Assembly: GCA_029262975.1 (NCBI GenBank)
Contig: JAJCYJ010000229.1
Span: 1 to 6,398 of the forward strand
Reading direction: 5' to 3'
Length of the DNA: 6,398 nt
From: Saprospiraceae bacterium
GTDB lineage: Bacteria; Bacteroidota; Bacteroidia; Chitinophagales; Saprospiraceae
This document shows positions 1 through 4,420 of this stretch, one piece after another. The position numbers and the translations under genes were made by a program. The first letter of the stretch is position 1, and the number at the start of each line of letters is the position of its first letter. Under the pieces are notes generated by a model, which did not search any database, had not been told where the DNA came from, and saw only the letters and a program-made list of their open reading frames with translations.

Positions 1-711
1 GGGTCTGGCTTGCAAGCCTATATCGGATAATCCAAATGGAGTGGATGAGGCATAACGGACGAATGTCGGAGACGCTGAAGATCCGGTATTCTTAAAAAAG
101 ATAACTTTCCCATTATCATTACCAATAAGAGCATCCAGGTCACCATCATTATCGATGTCTATAAAATTGGGTGTTGCGATGCCTCCCACGTCGGTCAACC
201 CAAATGGTGAATTGGTGACTGGCGTAGCGAAGGCTGGAGCATTAGTTGAGCCTGTATTTTCGAAAAAAGTAGTGGTTCCTAGATTAATGCCTAAAAAAGC
301 ATCATAATCTCCATCTCCATCGATATCTGCAAAAGTGGGCGTGACATATCCAGAACGCTTCGTAATGCCAAAAGGTGTAGTTGAAGAAGACAGACTAAAG
401 GCAGGAGCTATAGAAGTTCCGGTATTGAGAAAGAAGTGGGTATTCCCTTGCAAATCTCCTACGAATACATCCAAATCACTATCTCCATCAATGTCTACAA
501 AGCTTGGTGTGGCGAAATAACCCACATCTGAAAGACCAAAAGGCGTTGTAGCAGCGGACAGACTAAAGGCGGGCGCTGTCAAAGAACCTGTATTTAGGAA
601 AAAGTTAGTATTGCCCAGAAATTCTCCAACAAACGCATCAAAATCACCATCGCCATCAATATCTACAAAAACGGGTGCTGAATGCATGCCCACACCAGTC
701 AATCCAAAAGG
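1..711 (-). repeat. 168-bp tandem repeat coding for 56-residue FG-GAP-like units
   Basis: Reading on the minus strand, the landmark Pro of the PFG(L/I) motif begins at 711, 543, 375, 207 and 39, exactly 168 bp apart each time. That gives four complete units and the start of a fifth. Each unit reads roughly PFGL-(S/T)-DVG, then (T/A)P-x-F-x-DID-x-D-x-D-x-D-x-(F/L)-(V/I/L)-G, then G-x-(T/V)-x-FF-x-NTG and APAF. Unit 3 has KRSG where the others have a DVG-type turn, and unit 2 has Ser in place of Gly in its acidic loop. The DNA copies differ by many substitutions but by no indels, so the length is conserved while the sequence has diverged. Confidence 0.9.
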
Positions 712-938
712 CTCAGGATCTGGAGAAAGTGTAAAAGATTGAGCGTCAATAACAGGGCTTGTAACAATCGAAATACCTGCAGTCAAACTTCCAAGAGCAA
801 TACTCTTTCCAGTAATCCTTGTCAGTCGCAATGCATACCGCTTCAATATTTGAAGAAGATGGTTTTGCTTTATCTTGGAGTAGGCATAAAAAGTTCCATT
901 TCGAATTGCCAATTCGATGCGTCGATAACGTTTTGCAT
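1..938 (-). CDS. FG-GAP/VCBS-repeat secreted surface protein, 3' partial, 5' end probably frameshifted
   Basis: Translating the minus strand from about 960 to 1 gives an uninterrupted frame that leaves the left edge. The order is a basic leader (RYRRIELAIRNGTF, then KQNHLLQILKRYALRLTR), one hydrophobic export or anchor segment (about 804-750, SIALGSLTAGISIVTSPVIDA followed by Q) and then FG-GAP-like repeats. Each repeat carries a calcium-binding type acidic loop: DIDGDGDFD, DIDGDSDLD, DIDGDGDYD and DIDNDGDLD. Known for the family: such repeats build beta-propeller-like modules of extracellular proteins used in adhesion or surface display; the ligand here is unknown. The start is a problem. 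The frame is open from 1047 but has no ATG before 687, which lies inside repeat 1; TTG codons lie at 912, 846 and 831. An ATG at 938-936 would read MQKRYRRIE if the AAAA run at 934-931 had one more A. I therefore place the start at 938 with a suspected -1 frameshift. The repeat-protein call is secure; the start is not. Confidence 0.88.
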
Positions 939-1115
939 ATTTAGAAGCAATAAGAAGGTAGTGCGGGCTCTTGGGGATTTGTTTCGCGATTGCTGTAAGT
1001 AATACATTGGAAAGGTAGCAAATAAAATTAGAAAGCGTTATAATCCACTAATTGTAATTAGGGATAGAAATTACAAAAGGCATCTCTTACTATATGAATG
1101 GATTGATTCGAATAT

Positions 1116-1171
1116 TAATTTGTTCTCGTTCAGATTGATGTGTAGAGGACTTTGAAGGATAGGTTATAAGG
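1116..1171 (+). repeat. 56-bp imperfect direct repeat, copy A
   Basis: It begins TAATTTGTTCTC and continues through the shared core TTGATGTGTAGA to an AAGG end. It aligns without gaps to 1522-1577, with about 8 mismatches in 56 positions (roughly 86% identity by hand). The copies start 406 bp apart. Where copy B has ATGAAGGACCGG, copy A has TTGAAGGATAGG, so the possible start codon is lost while the next codons differ only synonymously (GAC/GAT, CGG/AGG). Confidence 0.75.
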
Positions 1172-1179
1172 ATAAGAAA

Positions 1180-1195
1180 TGTATTCATGAATACA
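1180..1195. promoter_or_regulatory. 16-bp perfect palindrome, possible operator
   Basis: TGTATTCATGAATACA is its own reverse complement over all 16 bases, and the symmetry ends there. It lies 8 bp past direct-repeat copy A, in non-coding DNA. Uninterrupted dyads of this size suit binding by a homodimeric regulator, but no regulator gene is present and no second copy was seen in the window. Chance occurrence in AT-rich DNA is possible. Confidence 0.35.
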
Positions 1196-1212
1196 AATCA
1201 CCTCTTACACCC

Positions 1213-1330
1213 CGCTGTTCGAGTGTCTCATGACCTCGAACCAATATTAAAGTGGTCTAAGATTGTAGTGCTTGTTTTCAAGATTTGCTGTTAATTGCTA
1301 TAGGTTCCAGGTTACAAACCCCGAACAGCG
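1213..1330. other. Two overlapping, mutually exclusive inverted repeats
   Basis: CGCTGTTCG (1213-1221) is the exact reverse complement of CGAACAGCG (1322-1330). GTTCGAG (1217-1223) is the exact reverse complement of CTCGAAC (1235-1241) with an 11-nt loop. The two left arms share GTTCG at 1217-1221, so a transcript could form either the short local hairpin or the long-range pairing but not both. No poly-U tract follows, so this is not an ordinary intrinsic terminator. It could be a structured leader or RNA, the ends of a small decayed element, or chance. Confidence 0.35.
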
Positions 1331-1362
1331 TTGGGATAGTCATGAACAACGACAGCAGCGCC

Positions 1363-1569
1363 TTACACCATGGTGAGAATCAAAATTGGCGGACGTGCCT
1401 GATTTTGCAGATGAACGAATGATACCGTAGGATGAAGCCACAGAAGCATCTTCAAATGAGGGAACCATTTAAGGTTGTTGAGTTGCCGCAATAGATCTTC
1501 TATTGCATAATCCGGTTTAAGTAATTTGTTCTCTTTCAAATTGATGTGTAGACGACTATGAAGGACCGG
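1363..1569 (-). other. Start-less open frame in the spacer, possible decayed gene end
   Basis: On the minus strand 68 codons stay open between a TGA (1572-1570) and a TAA (1365-1363). The predicted peptide contains LHINLKENKLLKPDYAIEDL near its beginning and then RQLNNLKWFPH, which looks protein-like, but there is no ATG near its beginning and I recognise no family. It overlaps direct-repeat copy B, and in copy A the same frame begins similarly (LHINLNENKL) before diverging. It may be the 3' end of a decayed gene or mobile element, or a chance open frame. Confidence 0.2.
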
Positions 1570-1577
1570 TCAAAAGG
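1522..1577 (+). repeat. 56-bp imperfect direct repeat, copy B, overlapping the possible original cupin start
   Basis: This copy matches 1116-1171 at about 86% by hand alignment without gaps. It contains an ATG at 1558-1560 that is in frame with the downstream cupin. The repeated unit therefore covers what would be the 5' leader and first codons (MKDRSKG) of that gene. This suggests that the leader and start of a cupin-type gene were duplicated, or that recombination occurred here. Confidence 0.75.
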
Positions 1578-1638
1578 TTTAGAATTTTATTAATGGAATA
1601 TTAGTCTTTTCCTTACAGCCTTCGTTATCGACCACTAC

Positions 1639-1938
1639 TTGGGCATTCCCTTTTACTGCAATGTCGCCACAATTCCACCAAAGGGCACCGCTTACGCCCA
1701 CATCCATGATGGCTTTGATCTGATGCTGTATATTTTAGAAGGCAATGTGCGACATGCTTTTGGTCGTGGCCTAAATCAAGTCCTGGATAATCAAGCAGGA
1801 GATTTTGTCTATATCAAACCAGGTGTACCTCATGAAGTTTATAATTTGAGTGATACAGATCCAGTTGTTGCCTTTGTAGCAAGGGCAGCCGCTGATGAGT
1901 GGGATCGGATTATTCCGTATGATCGGAAAAGCGAGTAG
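1639..1938 (+). CDS. Single-domain cupin protein, possibly 5'-truncated
   Basis: This is a 99-residue product with both cupin motifs. Motif 1 reads G16 through AHIHDGFD to LEG (G35), giving His21, His23 and Asp27, where most family members have Glu. Motif 2 reads GDFVYIKPGVPHEVYN and gives His65. These four residues are the expected metal ligands of a small beta-barrel, so it probably binds a divalent metal; the substrate cannot be told. The closing pattern (SDTDPVVAFVAR, then DEWDRI) is typical of small stand-alone cupins. It is probably cytoplasmic, as no signal peptide is seen. The listed start is TTG, with no clear ribosome site. The frame continues upstream to 1594 and then hits TAA at 1591-1593. 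Beyond that stop the same frame reads MKDRSKGLEFY from an ATG at 1558, which would restore a more usual length of about 126 residues. A premature stop is therefore suspected. It is convergent with the GH113-like gene, 36 bp away. Confidence 0.75.
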   Translation: MGIPFYCNVATIPPKGTAYAHIHDGFDLMLYILEGNVRHAFGRGLNQVLDNQAGDFVYIKPGVPHEVYNLSDTDPVVAFVARAAADEWDRIIPYDRKSE

Positions 1939-1974
1939 TACTTTTTATAAAAGGGCTTATAATTAGTCTGATTA

Positions 1975-3348
1975 TTATTTGACATTACGAGTAACACCGA
2001 AGCCTTTTGCAATTATATTTTCTGCAGGTTTTCTTTGAGGTGTAAATCCTAAATGGGTCTTTCCTCCTGATCGCTCATAAGGACTTCGCCATTGCCAGAT
2101 ATGGACACCGGCAAACCATTTTTGTGGCCAGATAATTTGAAAGAAAACTTCATAACAATTGGCCTGGCTTCGGGTAGAAACTTTCTTATATAGATTTGAA
2201 AAAGAATTGCTCCACGCCCAAGGTTTTCTAGCGCTGTCCAAAGTGCTTTTATAACCCATCTCTGTAAAGAGAATGGGTCTTTTAAATTGATTGTAAACTT
2301 CTTCTAATTGATTCAGATGAACTTGCCACCCTTTTATTATTTCTGATCGTTCAGGATTGTTATTTTGAGCAATAGGGAAGTATGCCTGAATGCCAATATA
2401 GTCCAGGTCTGCCCAAAATTTTATTTTTCCAAGTTCATCGTCCCAGTTGGCGGCATATGTTAATTCTCCTGAATATATTTCTCTGATTTCTCTAATTAGA
2501 GAATTCCAAAACTTGGGTTTGCGAAGAGCGAGTTGTGATAACTCGGTTCCTACACATAATATGGCCACCTTTGATTCCTCTGCCAATGCAGCATAATGCA
2601 TCATTTGTTTGCGATAATCAGCGGACCAGAGCAACCAATTTTCTTCATTTTTTGGATAGATATCCGAACGCCATTTTCCCATAGAAGGTGTAGATAACCA
2701 GATGTGCGGTTTTAACATTACTTTGAATCCGAATTCGTGTGCAAGATCAATCTTACTTTTCCATATCGAGTCCATTCGATTGATTATCACACTATCCCTA
2801 AACCTTCTGCCTATCTCGGGGCTGTCATAATCTTCCTGCCCAATAAAGGGCACGAATGTGATCCACTCTATATTGTTTTTGATCAGCGGCAGAAAAGATT
2901 GCTCGCTATTTTCAATTGAACCGAAAACATGTGCACCTCTTTGTTTGCAATCAGCATAATAAAAATCAGTAACTTTTTGTGTCTTGTTTTCTACACTTGT
3001 GTCCCATTCGTAATTATAATCTTCATACTTAAGGTATGATTGTGAGCACTTAAACAGAATGATGAGAAAACCTATAGGAAGTATTAAAGACAGCGAAACC
3101 CGTTTTGCAAAAATAGAAAAACCATGGGTCGTATAAATCCTATAATAAAAGCGCGCTAAAAGATACAACAAATAAGGTATCAATAAAAAGAACCAAAACT
3201 CCCAGGACTTTAAAAGCTGCAACAGTACCTCCTGATATATCTCGGATATCTTTACTCCTTCTATATCATTGACATATAGTAAGACCAAGAGCCCAAAAAG
3301 GGACACTATAAAACTCCCGGTATACCATTTGAAAAAAATCTTCATCAT
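1975..3348 (-). CDS. Membrane-anchored glycoside hydrolase, GH113-like (beta-mannanase type)
   Basis: This is a 457-residue protein with three hydrophobic segments at about residues 12-27, 50-66 and 84-100, followed by a catalytic (beta/alpha)8-type domain from about 125 to 450. Charges in the loop between segments 2 and 3 (R67, R70, K82, R83) favour a cytoplasmic loop, which puts the enzyme domain outside the inner membrane. The domain has the clan GH-A layout: a likely acid/base Glu269 in CVGTEL and a likely nucleophile Glu363 in LFTEMGYKS. Other GH113-style features are MLKPHIW (211-217), YIGIQAYFP (317-325), HIWQW (416-420) and the closing GFTPQRKPAENII. Known GH113 members cleave beta-1,4-mannan; the substrate here is inferred and other beta-glycans remain possible. 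The ATG at 3346-3348 is followed by a second ATG; both give the same protein within one residue. It lies 120 bp downstream of the cohesin-like gene on the same strand and could be co-transcribed. No dockerin or carbohydrate-binding module is seen. Confidence 0.82.
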   Translation of the reverse strand: MMKIFFKWYTGSFIVSLFGLLVLLYVNDIEGVKISEIYQEVLLQLLKSWEFWFFLLIPYLLYLLARFYYRIYTTHGFSIFAKRVSLSLILPIGFLIILFKCSQSYLKYEDYNYEWDTSVENKTQKVTDFYYADCKQRGAHVFGSIENSEQSFLPLIKNNIEWITFVPFIGQEDYDSPEIGRRFRDSVIINRMDSIWKSKIDLAHEFGFKVMLKPHIWLSTPSMGKWRSDIYPKNEENWLLWSADYRKQMMHYAALAEESKVAILCVGTELSQLALRKPKFWNSLIREIREIYSGELTYAANWDDELGKIKFWADLDYIGIQAYFPIAQNNNPERSEIIKGWQVHLNQLEEVYNQFKRPILFTEMGYKSTLDSARKPWAWSNSFSNLYKKVSTRSQANCYEVFFQIIWPQKWFAGVHIWQWRSPYERSGGKTHLGFTPQRKPAENIIAKGFGVTRNVK

Positions 3349-3468
3349 TAATCCGTATGTACAATAATCGTCTTTCTATTTCTGATTATATATTCTATTA
3401 GATTAATAATTAAAAGGAGAAGATAGAATTAGCCTTTATTGATATTTAGTACATGTGATAAGATGTGA

Positions 3469-4143
3469 CTAATGAGAGGTCTGTTTAATCAAAATAAAAT
3501 GACCCTGTTTCAACATAGCTACACCCAAGACAAGGAGTAAGAGAGACAGGATTATCAGTAGCCATTCAGAAAGAGTGGGTACGGCATTCGGAAAACCAAT
3601 GTTCACCCTTCCAGGGCTCACGAAATGTCTCATAGTACTGCCTTCACTATCAGAAAATTCTATGTTATAATAAGGAAAGTCTTCAAAAATGATCTCACTA
3701 TATGTACCTGGGGCGCCGATTATATTAAAACAAAGCTCAAACAACACATCTTCGTTCTCGATAGTTGTTCCAGGAATGTTAAAAGGCGTAAACCATAAAA
3801 TATGTAGTATTCCTTTAGTTACTTCTCGTGTACCTACGTCTATATCCCCAATTGCCATTTCGTTGATGCTTCCATTAAAGGACAAAACAGTCGGATTAAA
3901 ATGAAGACCGGTTTGAAAGGCACCTACATCGGCAAAATTTAAAGTGGAGATTGGAACACATATTTCCGTTTGATCACCAGTATGAATTTTTGGTGCAATA
4001 AGACCGACACCGACCTGGCCTGAGGATATTCTTGCCACGCCGAGGAGCAGACAAAGGACCAGATATCGGAAGAACAACCTTAAAATATCAGAGGTCTGAA
4101 GAGCTCGGTATTTATTAATAAGACGTCTATTTACAAGGTTCAA
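3469..4143 (-). CDS. Cohesin-like domain protein with IPTL-CTERM sorting signal
   Basis: This 224-residue product has a hydrophobic export segment at about 23-37 with a likely cleavage near SSGQ (40-43). A cohesin-like beta-sandwich follows at about 45-183: EICVPISTLNFADVGAFQ, then LHFNPTVLSFNG, ILHILWFTP and the later strand VLFELCFNI. Cys62 and Cys138 lie on predicted strands and may pair. The C-terminus has VPTLSEW (188-194), a run of Leu/Ile/Val to about 210, and Lys212. This is the IPTL-CTERM pattern, known to be linked to exosortase-type processing and surface sorting. An extra 12-residue tail after Lys212 is longer than usual. The start is uncertain: TTG at 4143 is the first candidate after an upstream TAA (4155-4153), and a TTG at 4077 would give a shorter, more typical signal peptide (MFFRYLVL). 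Its role is probably surface-exposed, possibly protein or glycan binding; the partner is unknown. Confidence 0.82.
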   Translation of the reverse strand: MNLVNRRLINKYRALQTSDILRLFFRYLVLCLLLGVARISSGQVGVGLIAPKIHTGDQTEICVPISTLNFADVGAFQTGLHFNPTVLSFNGSINEMAIGDIDVGTREVTKGILHILWFTPFNIPGTTIENEDVLFELCFNIIGAPGTYSEIIFEDFPYYNIEFSDSEGSTMRHFVSPGRVNIGFPNAVPTLSEWLLIILSLLLLVLGVAMLKQGHFILIKQTSH

Positions 4144-4406
4144 ATAAATGAGTTAAGTCTTTCCTCAAGAGGTGTGTTGCTCATACAAAGATTGATAATA
4201 AAATTATGACCAACCATTTCGAAAGAACACGAAAAGTTCTGACAAACCCAAGTAATACTAAATTTAGTCAAAAAAATTCTCGAGTTGTGTAACCAAGACT
4301 TCCTGATAATTCGATAGTAAATGAAATATGACTCATAGATGATCAGGAGCTTGCCCACATTGATCGTAAATCTTTTATACCTTTCATCTCTCAAATTTTT
4401 CATCAT
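4140..4406 (-). CDS. Doubtful 88-residue hypothetical protein
   Basis: An ATGATG-initiated frame fills most of the spacer between the cohesin-like gene and the divergent M1 peptidase gene. Its TGA (4142-4140) overlaps the TTG start of the cohesin-like gene, an arrangement that could allow translational coupling. The product is basic and aromatic-rich (KLLIIYESYFIYYRIIRKSW near residues 19-38), with no clear membrane helix, motif or family resemblance. It occupies the place where promoters for both flanking genes are expected, so it may well be a chance frame. An AAGGT/GAGGAAAG-like purine run precedes its end rather than its start. Confidence 0.22.
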   Translation of the reverse strand: MMKNLRDERYKRFTINVGKLLIIYESYFIYYRIIRKSWLHNSRIFLTKFSITWVCQNFSCSFEMVGHNFIINLCMSNTPLEERLNSFI

Positions 4407-4420
4407 AAACTTATAGCGAA

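Larger units (their letters stand above)
939..1557. other. Long spacer without a convincing gene
   Basis: About 620 bp separate the FG-GAP gene from the longest possible cupin frame. I find no ORF above 60 codons with a start codon, no tRNA or rRNA and no transposase motif. The stretch holds the left copy of a 56-bp direct repeat, a 16-bp palindrome, two overlapping inverted repeats and a start-less open frame on the minus strand, each listed separately. It should also contain the promoters for the genes on both sides. I could not find a good match to the Bacteroidota TTTG / TAnnTTTG promoter pair at a convincing spacing. Confidence 0.6.

Noticed and set aside
335..520. Plus-strand 61-codon ORF
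   Set aside because: It lies antisense to FG-GAP repeats 2 and 3; the minus strand shows clear repeated acidic loops, so this is a shadow frame.
682..1002. Plus-strand 106-codon ORF
   Set aside because: It is antisense to the leader, export segment and first repeat of the FG-GAP protein, and its Ser/Asn/Cys-rich product matches no family.
1300..1330. tRNA-like T-arm (GGTTCCAGGTTACAAACC)
   Set aside because: The stem is only four pairs, the loop lacks the TTCGA pattern, and no acceptor or anticodon arm can be fitted around it.
1116..1577. Insertion sequence or CRISPR array between the direct repeats
   Set aside because: There are only two diverged repeat copies, no regular spacers, no transposase motif and no matching terminal inverted repeats at the segment ends.
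1945..1962. TTATAA-AAGGGC-TTATAA as a bidirectional terminator between the cupin and GH113-like genes
   Set aside because: The position suits convergent genes, but each arm is only 6 AT pairs and is itself a palindrome, so the hairpin would be too weak to call.
2737..2919. Plus-strand 60-codon ORF
   Set aside because: It is antisense within the intact catalytic domain of the GH113-like enzyme.
3689..3904. Plus-strand 71-codon ORF
   Set aside because: It is antisense within the cohesin-like domain and has no features of its own.
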